Below are positions 26,431 to 35,018 of a stretch of DNA of 64,000 bases, in pieces; the first letter of the stretch is position 1; each line of letters begins with the position of its first letter. The notes under the pieces were generated by a model that saw nothing but the letters and a program-made list of their open reading frames with translations, did not search any database and was not told the origin of the DNA. The stretch lies in assembly GCA_963729935.1 (NCBI GenBank), contig CAVSPW010000007.1, forward strand, positions 1 to 64,000. The letters run 5' to 3'. The DNA is from CAIKMD01 sp963729935. GTDB taxonomy: Bacteria; Pseudomonadota; Alphaproteobacteria; ATCC43930; CGMCC-115725. A program made the position numbers and the translations under genes.

Positions 26431-27261
26431 ATGACCGACGATTCCAGTGTTGCCACCTATCGCATCGAGAACGCGATCGCGTGGCTGAGCTTCAATCGGC
26501 CCGCCAAGCGCAATTCCATGAACCCGACGCTCAACCGCCGCATGGGCGCGATTCTCGACGAGATCGAGCATCGCGACGATTTCGGCGTGCTGGTGCTGAA
26601 GGGCGAAGGCAGCGCCTGGTCCGCGGGCATGGACCTCAAGGAATATTTCCGCGAGACCGAGGCGCAAGGCCTGGGCGGAACGCGCAAGGCGCAGCGCGAG
26701 GCCTATGGCTGGTGGCGGCGGCTGCGCTGGTTCCAGAAGCCCACCATCGCGATGGTCAATGGCTGGTGTTTCGGCGGCGGCTATGGGCCGCTCTTCGCCT
26801 GCGATCTCGCGATCGCGGCCGACGAGGCGCAGTTCGGCTTGTCCGAGATCAATTGGGGCATCCTGCCCGGCGGCGGCGCGACCAAGGTCGTGAGCGAGTT
26901 GATGCTGATGCGCCACGCCATGTATCACGCGCTGACGGGCGAGCCGATCGGCGGCAAGAAGGCGGCCGAATGGGGCCTCGTCAATGAGAGCGTGCCGCTC
27001 GCGCAATTGGAGGCGCGCGTCACCGAGCTCGCCAAGATCCTGCTCGCGAAGAACCCGACCGCGCTCAAGGCGACCAAGGACGCGATCCGGCGCGTCCGGG
27101 AAATGACCTACGACAATGCCGAGGATTATCTGGTCCGGGCGCAGGAGGCGGCCAATTCCTTCGACAGCGAAGGCCGCAAGGAAGGCATCCGCCAATTCAT
27201 CGACGAGAAGACCTTCAAGCCCGGCCTCGGCGCCTACGACAAGAGCAAGCGCAAAAGCTGA
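26431..27261 (+). CDS. p-Hydroxycinnamoyl-CoA hydratase/lyase homologue (crotonase family)
   Basis: A 276-residue crotonase-fold protein. Length and motifs match the feruloyl-CoA hydratase/lyase that turns feruloyl-CoA into vanillin and acetyl-CoA: GMDLKEYFRE (~66-75), KPTIAMVNGWCFGGGYGPL (oxyanion loop, ~104-122) and GLSEINWGI with the catalytic glutamate (~140). Compared with the Pseudomonas enzyme as I recall it, Tyr75 and Glu143 have counterparts (Tyr72, Glu140), but Tyr239 is replaced by Val236 (EDYLVRAQ). Substrate range may therefore differ. A start at ATG 26431 follows AAAGGAAAGG. No feruloyl-CoA synthetase or vanillin dehydrogenase is in the window. Confidence 0.85.
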   Translation: MTDDSSVATYRIENAIAWLSFNRPAKRNSMNPTLNRRMGAILDEIEHRDDFGVLVLKGEGSAWSAGMDLKEYFRETEAQGLGGTRKAQREAYGWWRRLRWFQKPTIAMVNGWCFGGGYGPLFACDLAIAADEAQFGLSEINWGILPGGGATKVVSELMLMRHAMYHALTGEPIGGKKAAEWGLVNESVPLAQLEARVTELAKILLAKNPTALKATKDAIRRVREMTYDNAEDYLVRAQEAANSFDSEGRKEGIRQFIDEKTFKPGLGAYDKSKRKS

Positions 27262-27394
27262 GCGCGAAGAAGACCGGGCGCCGCCGGCCGCGCGGCTTGA
27301 CCGGCGCGGCGCATTTCCGCCCGCTCCCGGCGGGGGGTTGCGGCTCACGCCTAGGCCGGGTTAAGACGCGTCATCGGGCGAAGGACGCATCGGG

Positions 27395-28492
27395 GTGAAC
27401 ATTTCACGGACCGAGACGGGCTATCTGGCGATCGACGCCGACGGCCATGTCCACGAAGCGGAGGAGATGTTTCAGCGCTACCTCGCGGCGCCGTTCCGCG
27501 AGCGCGCCGGCGTCGGGCTCACCCGCGACAATGTCCGGCGTTACGTTTTCGACGGACGCGAAGAGCCGCCCTTCCCCCGCGCGATCTCGATCCGCAAACC
27601 GATGCCGGCGGCGGACCGCATCACGGTGCTGGAAAAGGAACGCATCTGGGCGGCGATGCTCTTCCCCTCGGGCCTCCTGTCGGGGCTTTACACCAACCCT
27701 CCCGATTTCTGCCGTGCGCTCGCGAGCGCCTATATCGACTGGATGGCCGATTATTGCGGCGCGTTCCCGGACCGGCTGCTCTTCGCGGCGGCCCTGCCGC
27801 TCCACGACCTGGATTGGGCGGTGCGCGAAGCCGAGCGCGCGGTGAAGCGCGGCGCCCGCGCGATCGCCGTCCGGCCGAACCGCCAGGCGGGCGAGGCCTG
27901 GGACGATCCTTCCTACGATTTGTTTTACGCGGCGGTCCAGGCGCTGGGCGTTCCGCTCGTCTTCCACGAGACCACCGGCGATCCCGCGACCGCCGGCGGC
28001 GATCGCTACGGCATGCGCAACCCCGAACGCTATGCCTTCAGCCATGTCATCTCGCACAGTTTCGAGCAGATGTTCGCGGCGATGAGCGTCATCTGCGGCG
28101 GCGTGCTGGAGAGATTCCCGCGCCTGAAGGTTTTGTTCGCCGAGGCCGGCTGCAGCTGGACGCCCTATTGGCTGGCGCGGCTCGACGATCACTTCGAGCA
28201 TCGCGCGATGGGCCGGCAAATGCCGATCAAGCTGAAACCCAGCGAGTATTTCGCGCGCCAATGCTTCGTCACCTGCGATCCGCATGACGAGACCCTGCCG
28301 CTCGCGATCCAGGGAATCGGCGCCGGGCGCATCTTGTTCGCCACCGACTATCCGCATTTCGACAGCGCCGGCGGCGCGGTCAAGACTTTCCTTTCGCTCG
28401 ACGGCGTCTCCGCGTTCGACCGGCGCAAGATCATCTGGGAGAACGCGGCGGCGCTTTACGGCATCGCAGCCCCGGTGCCCGCCGAGCCCTGA
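27395..28492 (+). CDS. Amidohydrolase family protein (ACMSD/decarboxylase-like)
   Basis: A 365-residue TIM-barrel metal-dependent hydrolase of the amidohydrolase-2 group. Metal ligands are seen in AIDADGHVHE near residues 13-20 and in VFHETTGD (~190). SVICGGVLERFPRLKVLFAEAG and ILFATDYPHFD (~310) complete the site. Members include aminocarboxymuconate-semialdehyde and other ring-acid decarboxylases as well as hydrolases, so a role in aromatic breakdown suits the neighbours. GTG start at 27395. A CocE-type hydrolase follows 54 bp downstream. Confidence 0.87.
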   Translation: MNISRTETGYLAIDADGHVHEAEEMFQRYLAAPFRERAGVGLTRDNVRRYVFDGREEPPFPRAISIRKPMPAADRITVLEKERIWAAMLFPSGLLSGLYTNPPDFCRALASAYIDWMADYCGAFPDRLLFAAALPLHDLDWAVREAERAVKRGARAIAVRPNRQAGEAWDDPSYDLFYAAVQALGVPLVFHETTGDPATAGGDRYGMRNPERYAFSHVISHSFEQMFAAMSVICGGVLERFPRLKVLFAEAGCSWTPYWLARLDDHFEHRAMGRQMPIKLKPSEYFARQCFVTCDPHDETLPLAIQGIGAGRILFATDYPHFDSAGGAVKTFLSLDGVSAFDRRKIIWENAAALYGIAAPVPAEP

Positions 28493-28546
28493 CGGCGATT
28501 GCCCATCGCGAACGTCGCCAACATCGAGGCCGCGGAGGAACGTCGA

Positions 28547-30271
28547 ATGACCCTCGCCATCGAAATCAAACATCCCGGCGCCCATGGCGTCGTGCTCGAT
28601 CACGATATCGATATTCCGATGCGCGACGGCGCGCGGCTCAAGGCGAATGTGTTCCGGCCCGATGCGCCCGGCAGCTATCCCGTGGTGATGACCTTCGGCC
28701 CCTACGGCAAGGATCTGCACTTCTCGCAGCACCGCCTCGAATCATGGGAGACATTGCTCCGGGACTACAAGGAGATCTTCGACGCCTCGTCCGGCAAGTG
28801 GATGGTGTTCGAAACGCCCGACCCGGAAGTCTGGGTGCCGCATGGCTATGTGCTCATCCGCGTCGATTCCCGCGGCGCCTGCAAGTCGCCGGGCAAGCTC
28901 GACGTCAACGGCCCGCAGGAGTTCGTCGACTTCTACGACGCGATCGAATGGGCGGGCGTTCAGCCCTGGTCGAACAGCAAGGTCGGGCTGATCGGCATCT
29001 CCTATTACGCCTGCGGCCAATGGATGGTGGCCTCGCTCCGCCCGCCGCATCTCGCCGCGATCCAACCCTGGCAAGGCACGAGCGATTTCTATCGCGGCCG
29101 CACGCGCACCGGCGGCATGTTCTGCGACGGCTTCGTCCATTTTTGGTGGCGCGGCAATCTGCGCAAGCAGCATGGCAACCCGCGATGCGACCTGAAGGAC
29201 ATGGTGACGGGCGAGCGGCTCACCGGGCCCGCGAGCCTCGGCGAGGCCGAGCTCAAGGCCAACCGCTCCGAATATATCGAGGCCGTGCTGGCGCATCCGC
29301 TCAACGACGCCTATTACGGCGTGCGCTCGGGCGATTTGTCCAAGATCGAGATTCCGGCGCTCGTCGTCGCCAATTGGGGCGGCCTCGGACTGCATCTGCG
29401 CGGCACCATCACCGGCTTCACGGGGCTTTCGTCGCGGGAGAAATGGCTCAAGGTGCAGTCGGGCTCCTATTTCGCGACCTTCTTCAAGCCGGAGAGCGTC
29501 GCGCTTCAGCGCAAATTCTTCGACCGCTACCTCAAGGGCATCGACAACGGATGGGAGAAGGAGCCGCGGGTCGAGGTCGCGGTGCGGGCGCCGGGCGACA
29601 CGGTGAAGCGCGTGGTGCAAGGCAGGGCATGGCCGCTCGAGAACACGACGTGGACGAAGATCTATCTCGATGCTCGCAGGAAAAGCCTCGAATGGTCGCC
29701 GCCCAAGGAGAGCGCCTCGGCGAGCTACCCTGCGCTCAGCCCCGGCGCGACGTTTTCTTCGGCGCCGCTCGAGCGCGATCTCGAATTCGCCGGGCCGATC
29801 AAGGCCAAGCTCTTCGTCGCTTGCGACAAGCCCGACATGGATCTGTTCGCGACCATGCAGGCCTTCGATCCCCAAGGCAAGGAAGTCACCTTCTTCGCGG
29901 CCGACGAGCCCAAATTGCCGGTCTCGCAGGGCTGGCTGCGCGTCACGCACCGGAAGCTCGACGCCACGCGCAGCACCGACTGGATGCCGTGGCACAGCCA
30001 TGATGAAGTCCAGCCGCTGAAAGCCGGCGAGGTGTATGAGATCGATCTGGAGATTTGGCCGGGCAGCGCCTCTCTGCCCAAGGCGTCTCGTCTCGCGCTC
30101 ACCTTGCAAGGCAAGGATTTCGAGCGGCCGGATGCGACTGGCCCGCTCAAGGGCTCCGGCCTCTTCACCCACAATGACCCGGTCGACCGGCCCGCCGACC
30201 GGATCAATGGCACGCATACGGTCCATACCGGTGGAGCGCGCGCATCCTATCTGCAGCTGCCGGTGCTCTGA
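28547..30271 (+). CDS. CocE/NonD family hydrolase
   Basis: A 574-residue serine hydrolase of the X-Pro dipeptidyl-peptidase/cocaine-esterase family. An alpha/beta-hydrolase part holds the nucleophile elbow GLIGISYYACGQ (~148) and the RVDSRGACKSPG strand. A C-terminal jelly-roll domain (from ~365) contains SAPLERDLEFAGPIKAKLF, typical of the family. It hydrolyses esters or amides; the natural substrate is unknown. No signal peptide is seen. ATG 28547 is preceded by GGAGGAA at 9 nt; an earlier in-frame start lacks this. It is likely in one operon with the amidohydrolase. Confidence 0.9.
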   Translation: MTLAIEIKHPGAHGVVLDHDIDIPMRDGARLKANVFRPDAPGSYPVVMTFGPYGKDLHFSQHRLESWETLLRDYKEIFDASSGKWMVFETPDPEVWVPHGYVLIRVDSRGACKSPGKLDVNGPQEFVDFYDAIEWAGVQPWSNSKVGLIGISYYACGQWMVASLRPPHLAAIQPWQGTSDFYRGRTRTGGMFCDGFVHFWWRGNLRKQHGNPRCDLKDMVTGERLTGPASLGEAELKANRSEYIEAVLAHPLNDAYYGVRSGDLSKIEIPALVVANWGGLGLHLRGTITGFTGLSSREKWLKVQSGSYFATFFKPESVALQRKFFDRYLKGIDNGWEKEPRVEVAVRAPGDTVKRVVQGRAWPLENTTWTKIYLDARRKSLEWSPPKESASASYPALSPGATFSSAPLERDLEFAGPIKAKLFVACDKPDMDLFATMQAFDPQGKEVTFFAADEPKLPVSQGWLRVTHRKLDATRSTDWMPWHSHDEVQPLKAGEVYEIDLEIWPGSASLPKASRLALTLQGKDFERPDATGPLKGSGLFTHNDPVDRPADRINGTHTVHTGGARASYLQLPVL

Positions 30272-30409
30272 CGCTTTTGAGGAATGGCAGCAGCGCCGCT
30301 CGATCGACAGTGCTTTGCGCCGGGCCTCGGGCGGCCTAAACTCGCCGGGAAGGCGCCGGAACCAGGCGCCGGCAAAGGTCAAGTCGAACAGAACCGGGAG
30401 GATCCGACC

Positions 30410-31444
30410 ATGATGGGAATTGCAATTCCTCGAAGGCTTTGGTCGCGCGCGTTGATCGCCGCGGCCGCGGGCGTTCTCGCGGTCGGCCTCGTTCCCAGGC
30501 CCGGCTACGCGGCCGACCCGGTCCGGATCGGCGTCGTCCACTCGCAGGGCGGCGCATCGGCGTTCGTCGCCGAGGCCAAAGGCTATTTCGAGGCCGAGGG
30601 GCTCGACGCGAAAATCGTTCTCTTCCATTCGGCCGCGCCGATCGCCGTCGCCGCCGCATCGGGCGACATCGATTTCGGCTCGACCGCGCTGACGGCGGCG
30701 TTCTGCAACCTCGCTCAGCAGGGCACGCTGCGCATCATCGCGGCGGGCGGCTGGGAGCGTCCCGGCTTCCAGACCATCGGCTTCCTGGTGTCGAACCAGG
30801 CCTATGCCGCGGGCCTGCACGCCTTCAAGGACATGAAGGGGCATTCGATCGGGATCACCCAGCGCGGCACGCCGCTCGAATACGATCTCGCGCGCATCCT
30901 CGAGAAATACGGCATGGGGCTGAACGAAGTCCGCGTCGTGCCGCTGCAGTCGAACCCCAACGTCGCCTCGGCCCTGAAAGGCGGCGAAGTGGATGCCGGC
31001 GTCCAGACCGTCGCCAACATCTATCCTCTGGTCGCGCGCGGCGACGCCAAGCTGCTCGGCTGGGTTGCCGACGAACTCGGTGGTGGCCAGAGCACGGTCA
31101 CCTTTACGACCGGCAAGTACGCGCAAGAGCACCCCGACGTCGTGCGGCGCTTCCTCGCCGCCTTCCGCAAAGGCGGAGCGGCGTGGGATTCGGCCTTCAT
31201 CGACAAGGAGGGCCACCGCAAGGACCAAGCCAACGCCAAGGAGATGGTGGACATCGTGGCGAAGAAGCTGGACGTATCACCCGCCACCGTCGCCCGCGGG
31301 ATCGGCTATTTCGATCCGCAAAACCGGATTGTATTGTCGGACCTTCAGGGCGTGCTCGACTGGTACGAGTCCGTGGGCATGATCAAAACCCACATGGATG
31401 CACTCTCGCTGCTCGACCAGCGCTTCGTCATCTTCGCCAAATAG
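30410..31444 (+). CDS. ABC transporter substrate-binding protein, NitT/TauT type
   Basis: A 344-residue periplasmic binding protein. A signal peptide (~1-35, ending GYAAD) precedes a two-lobed fold: VRIGVVHSQGGASAFVAEAKGYFEAEGLDAKI and, further on, SGDIDFGSTALTAAF and GGEVDAGVQTVANI. This is the SsuA/TauA/NMT1-like layout, for small organic acids, sulfonates or pyrimidine precursors. ATG 30410 follows GGGAGG. The permease and ATPase genes follow on the same strand, making a complete importer. Confidence 0.9.
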   Translation: MMGIAIPRRLWSRALIAAAAGVLAVGLVPRPGYAADPVRIGVVHSQGGASAFVAEAKGYFEAEGLDAKIVLFHSAAPIAVAAASGDIDFGSTALTAAFCNLAQQGTLRIIAAGGWERPGFQTIGFLVSNQAYAAGLHAFKDMKGHSIGITQRGTPLEYDLARILEKYGMGLNEVRVVPLQSNPNVASALKGGEVDAGVQTVANIYPLVARGDAKLLGWVADELGGGQSTVTFTTGKYAQEHPDVVRRFLAAFRKGGAAWDSAFIDKEGHRKDQANAKEMVDIVAKKLDVSPATVARGIGYFDPQNRIVLSDLQGVLDWYESVGMIKTHMDALSLLDQRFVIFAK

Positions 31445-31629
31445 CTCCGGCGCGATTCCGGGACGGTCGGGTGCGGCATCGGCGCGGTCGCTTGACGCGC
31501 GAGAAACAGGTGTCATGATCCAGGAAATTCCTGCGCCGAAGCCGATTCCGGCGGCACGCGAAAGCGGCGCCGCTTCGGCTCGGGGCGCGGAACGAACGCG
31601 AAACCTCGCGTGACGGCAGGGAGACGATC

Positions 31630-32433
31630 ATGAGCGCGATCACCATCGCCGATCTGGGCGAGCGCAAGCGCCTCGCCGCGAAGCGACGGGACTTCATCAT
31701 CAATTTCGCCTCGCCCCTGGGGCTGCTCGGCGCCTGGGAGCTCGCGGCGCAGCTCAATTTCATCGATGTGCGCTTCTTTCCAGCCCCGAGCAGCATCGTC
31801 TTGGCGCTCATTTCCGCCGCGCAGACGGGCGAGCTTCTCGACAACACCGCGATCAGCCTCGAGCGGCTGATCTTCGGGTTTTTCCTCGGCGGCGTGCCGG
31901 CGCTCATCCTCGGCATCGTCATGGGCATCTCGCGGCCGATCCGCGCCTTCGCCGACCCGCTCATCTCCGCCACCTATCCCATTCCGAAGAGCGCGATCCT
32001 GCCGCTCATCCTGCTGATCTTCGGCCTCGGCGAGACGTCGAAGATCGTGATGGTGGCGATCGGCGTTTTCTATCCCATCGCCATCAACGCGACCGCCGGC
32101 GTGCTGCAGATCAACCGCATCTATCTCGATGTCGGCACCAGCTTCCGCGCGGGACGGTGGGAGACCTTCCGCACCATCGCGCTTCCCGGCGCGCTGCCCT
32201 TCATCATGACCGGCGTCAAGCTCGGCGCCGGGCTCGGCCTCATTCTGATCGCGATCGCGGAGATGGTGGGCGCCAAGAGCGGGCTCGGCTACATGGTGTG
32301 GAGCGCCTGGCAGACTTTCTCGGTGGAGAAGATGTATGTGGGTCTGTTCATGATCGCCATCATCGGGTTCATCATGACCCTGGGCCTCAATGAATTGGAG
32401 CGGTGGCTGATCCCGTGGAAGACGAATCCTTGA
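31630..32433 (+). CDS. ABC transporter permease, NitT/TauT type
   Basis: A 267-residue inner-membrane protein with six predicted helices and the EAA-like cytoplasmic loop GTSFRAGRWETFRTIALPGALPFI (~160-183), which docks on the ATPase. Family features include FFPAPSSIVLAL near the N-terminus and the C-terminal NELERWLIPWK. It lies 185 bp after the binding protein gene; its 3' end overlaps the ATPase gene by 31 bp, pointing to translational coupling. Confidence 0.93.
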   Translation: MSAITIADLGERKRLAAKRRDFIINFASPLGLLGAWELAAQLNFIDVRFFPAPSSIVLALISAAQTGELLDNTAISLERLIFGFFLGGVPALILGIVMGISRPIRAFADPLISATYPIPKSAILPLILLIFGLGETSKIVMVAIGVFYPIAINATAGVLQINRIYLDVGTSFRAGRWETFRTIALPGALPFIMTGVKLGAGLGLILIAIAEMVGAKSGLGYMVWSAWQTFSVEKMYVGLFMIAIIGFIMTLGLNELERWLIPWKTNP

Positions 32434-33236
32434 CCGTGCCGGACGCGGCGCGCGCGACGGCGGCGGAACGGTCGCCCAAGATCAAGATCCGCATCCGCAA
32501 CCTCTACAAGCATTTCGGTCCGCTGCGCGCGATCGACGACGTCTCGATCGAGATCGCCGAAGGCAGCTTCTTCGTCATCGTCGGCCCGTCGGGTTGCGGC
32601 AAGACGACGCTCCTGCGCATCCTCGGCGGGCTCGAGCAGGTGACGAGCGGCACGGTCGAGCTCGCCGATCCCGCGCAGGGCCGGCCGCATTACTCGATGG
32701 TGTTTCAGGGGGATTCGATCTTCCCCTGGATGACGGTATGGGACAATGCCGCCTATGGGCTGCGCATGCGCCGCGCGCCCCGGGAAGAGATCGACCAGGT
32801 GGTACGGCAATGGCTCGACCGCACCGGCCTCACGCGCTATGCGAATCTCTACCCGCATCAGCTCTCGGGCGGCATGCGCCAGCGCGTCTCGATCGCGCGC
32901 GCCTTCGCCAACGATCCCGAGATCCTGCTGATGGACGAGCCCTTCTCCGCGCTCGACGAGCAGAACAAGACGATCCTCCAGCAAGAATTGCTGCGCATCT
33001 GGGAGGCCGACAAGAAGACGGTCGTCTTCATCACCCACAGCGTCGACGAGGCGGTGACCTTGGGCGACAAGATCATGGTGATGACGGCGAGCCCCGGCCG
33101 CACCAAGACGATCATCGATGTGCCGCTGGAGCGCCCGCGCCACGTGCTCGAGCTGCGCCACGATCCGCGTTACGGCGAGATCGTCTACGGCATCTGGGGC
33201 CAGCTCAAGGACGAGGTCGAGCGCGCCCGGGATTAG
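32403..33236 (+). CDS. ABC transporter ATP-binding protein, NitT/TauT type
   Basis: A 277-residue cytoplasmic ATPase. Walker A is GPSGCGKTTLLRILGG (~61-76), the Q-loop is MVFQGDSIFPWMTV, the signature is LSGGMRQRVSIARAF (~155) and Walker B is ILLMDEPFSALDEQ. The H-loop histidine is in VFITHSVDEAV. It energises the permease encoded just upstream, whose gene it overlaps. The GTG start at 32403 adds a ~30-residue polar leader before the conserved domain; a slightly later start cannot be excluded. Confidence 0.93.
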   Translation: MADPVEDESLTVPDAARATAAERSPKIKIRIRNLYKHFGPLRAIDDVSIEIAEGSFFVIVGPSGCGKTTLLRILGGLEQVTSGTVELADPAQGRPHYSMVFQGDSIFPWMTVWDNAAYGLRMRRAPREEIDQVVRQWLDRTGLTRYANLYPHQLSGGMRQRVSIARAFANDPEILLMDEPFSALDEQNKTILQQELLRIWEADKKTVVFITHSVDEAVTLGDKIMVMTASPGRTKTIIDVPLERPRHVLELRHDPRYGEIVYGIWGQLKDEVERARD

Positions 33237-33254
33237 CGGCGCGGCGCTCGCGCG

Positions 33255-34256
33255 CTATTTCACGCTTGCGGCCGCCCGGTGGATGAGGCTCGCGTCGATC
33301 ACTTTCTTGAACGACAGCTCGCCCTTATAGGTGATCGTCCCGTTCTCGCGGTGGATCGTCTCCTGCTTGCGCAATCCCGCCTCGAATTTGGCGATATCGA
33401 GATTGGGATCGATGGCATAGGGCACGCTGTGCTCGATCGCCTCGACCTTGAGCCCGGTCTGCTGGGCGATCGATCCGGCGATCGCGGGGTCCTTGAGATA
33501 GGCGGTGCCTTGCGTGTCGCGGGCGCCGCGCACCAAGGCACGCAGGAAGCCGAGCGCGACCTTCGGGCGGTCATGCATGAATTTGGTGCCGTAGAAGACG
33601 AAGGTCGTGATCGTGCCTTCGCCGATGCCGGAATCGGGCTCGTCGAGCACGACCGAGCCCGACAGCTTCGCCACGCTGGCGAGCGGCTCCGGCAGGAAGC
33701 CCGCGTCGATGGCGCCGTTCTTGAACGCGACCAGCTGCTCGGCGAAGCCCAGCGGCGTCACGTCCATGTCCTTCAAGGTCATGCCGTATTTGCGGGCGAT
33801 GAGGGTGAGGAAATATTGGGTGATGTCGCCCGGCGCGTTCACCGCGATCTTGCGTCCGCGATAATCCTTGCCGCTGCGGATCGTTCCGGCTTCCCACAGC
33901 GCTTTGCGCACCACCGGCTGGGTGGACATCAGCGGTCCCTGGATGCCCATCGCCGCCACGATGCGCAGATCGAAGCCCTGATGCGCGGCATTGAAGAAGC
34001 CGGCGGTGGCGGCGCCGATCGCGACGTCGAGCCGCCCGGTCGCGAGCGGACCGATGGCGTCGAGCGCGCTCCGCGTGTCGCCGGATTCGATCTTGAGCCC
34101 TTCCTGGGTGAAATAGCCCTTGGCCACCGCGATGTAGTAGGGCGCCTGCGCGATGCTTCGGACGAGCTGCACCGTGACCGTCTGCGGCTCTTCGGCCCTG
34201 GCCGCCGGAACCAGAAGTCCCAACGCCACCGCCGCCGCCGCCCAATGCCTGATCAT
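33255..34256 (-). CDS. Second ABC substrate-binding protein, NitT/TauT type
   Basis: A 333-residue exported binding protein with a signal peptide (~1-21, PAARAEE) and the family pattern APYYIAVAKGYFTQEGLKIE, ATGRLDVAIGAATAGFFNA and KNGAIDAGFLPEPLASVA. It belongs to the same family as the protein at 30410, but the sequences are clearly divergent. It is convergent with the ATPase gene, 18 bp away, so it is not in that operon, yet it may feed the same permease. ATG 34256 follows GGGAGG; a longer start at 34349 is less likely because the signal peptide begins at the chosen Met. Confidence 0.9.
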   Translation of the reverse strand: MIRHWAAAAVALGLLVPAARAEEPQTVTVQLVRSIAQAPYYIAVAKGYFTQEGLKIESGDTRSALDAIGPLATGRLDVAIGAATAGFFNAAHQGFDLRIVAAMGIQGPLMSTQPVVRKALWEAGTIRSGKDYRGRKIAVNAPGDITQYFLTLIARKYGMTLKDMDVTPLGFAEQLVAFKNGAIDAGFLPEPLASVAKLSGSVVLDEPDSGIGEGTITTFVFYGTKFMHDRPKVALGFLRALVRGARDTQGTAYLKDPAIAGSIAQQTGLKVEAIEHSVPYAIDPNLDIAKFEAGLRKQETIHRENGTITYKGELSFKKVIDASLIHRAAASVK

Positions 34257-34443
34257 GATCTCGCCTCCCTTGCTCATTTCTGCCGAGCCTTGCCCGGCAC
34301 AGCGCCGCACGGCCCTTCTTGTCCTGTCAAAATGCAACGTGTCGGGCACTTTGGCAAGCCATCAGAGCACGCGGATGCGAGCGGGGCGGCCGAAATCGCC
34401 GGGGCGGCGAACCTATGACGCCGCGCCGCGCGCCGCGGACGCG

Positions 34444-34992
34444 CTAGGGCGTGCGCTGGAGCCGGCTCGCCACCTCCGCCTTCCAGGCGGCGAGCGGGAG
34501 GAAGCCGGGCGTCTCGCGGCAGTGCTTTTCGGTCGTCGCCATGATCTCGTCGCTGGGGCGCGCGAGATCGATCGGCACGCCGTGGGGCTGCGGGATGTAC
34601 CAGGGCGTGTCGGTATAGACCTCGATGCCGTTGCCTTCGGGATCGGCGATATAGAAGGACAGCGCGTTGCCGTGGCAGATCTGCCGGATCTCCTTGATGC
34701 CGTAATCGCGCGCGCGGCGATACATTTCCTTGAGCTGATCGAGATCGGCGACCTTGAAGGAAAGCTGGTTGACCGTGCTCGCGACGTTCTTGCCCCGCCC
34801 GGAGATGAAGACGACCTGATGGTGATGCTCGGGCGAGGCAGTGAGGAAGACAAATTCGTGGCCCGCCGCCTCGCTATAGCCGCGATCGGCCACGACGAGG
34901 CCGACGACCTTCGTGTAGAAATCGATCTGAGCGGCGATGTCGCGCGCATAGATGCCGCAATGCGAGAATTGGGGATGAACCGACGAGCACAT
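34444..34992 (-). CDS. VOC family protein, extradiol-dioxygenase-like
   Basis: A 182-residue vicinal-oxygen-chelate protein with two beta-alpha-beta-beta-beta modules. Candidate metal ligands are the His in QFSHCGIYARD (~12), a His in EHHHQVVF (~60) and the Glu in GNGIEVYTDTPW (~124), the arrangement of glyoxalases and ring-cleaving dioxygenases. It is last in a minus-strand row after an LLM oxidoreductase and a gentisate-dioxygenase-like cupin, so a ring-cleavage role is reasonable but unproven. ATG 34992 has GGAG upstream. Confidence 0.88.
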   Translation of the reverse strand: MCSSVHPQFSHCGIYARDIAAQIDFYTKVVGLVVADRGYSEAAGHEFVFLTASPEHHHQVVFISGRGKNVASTVNQLSFKVADLDQLKEMYRRARDYGIKEIRQICHGNALSFYIADPEGNGIEVYTDTPWYIPQPHGVPIDLARPSDEIMATTEKHCRETPGFLPLAAWKAEVASRLQRTP

Positions 34993-35018
34993 GGACTCTC
35001 TCCTCGTGAAAGGTGACC

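Noticed and set aside
28742..31228. 828-codon minus-strand frame
   Set aside because: Spans two unrelated plus-strand genes with clear motifs (CocE hydrolase and a binding protein); no motif or ribosome site of its own.
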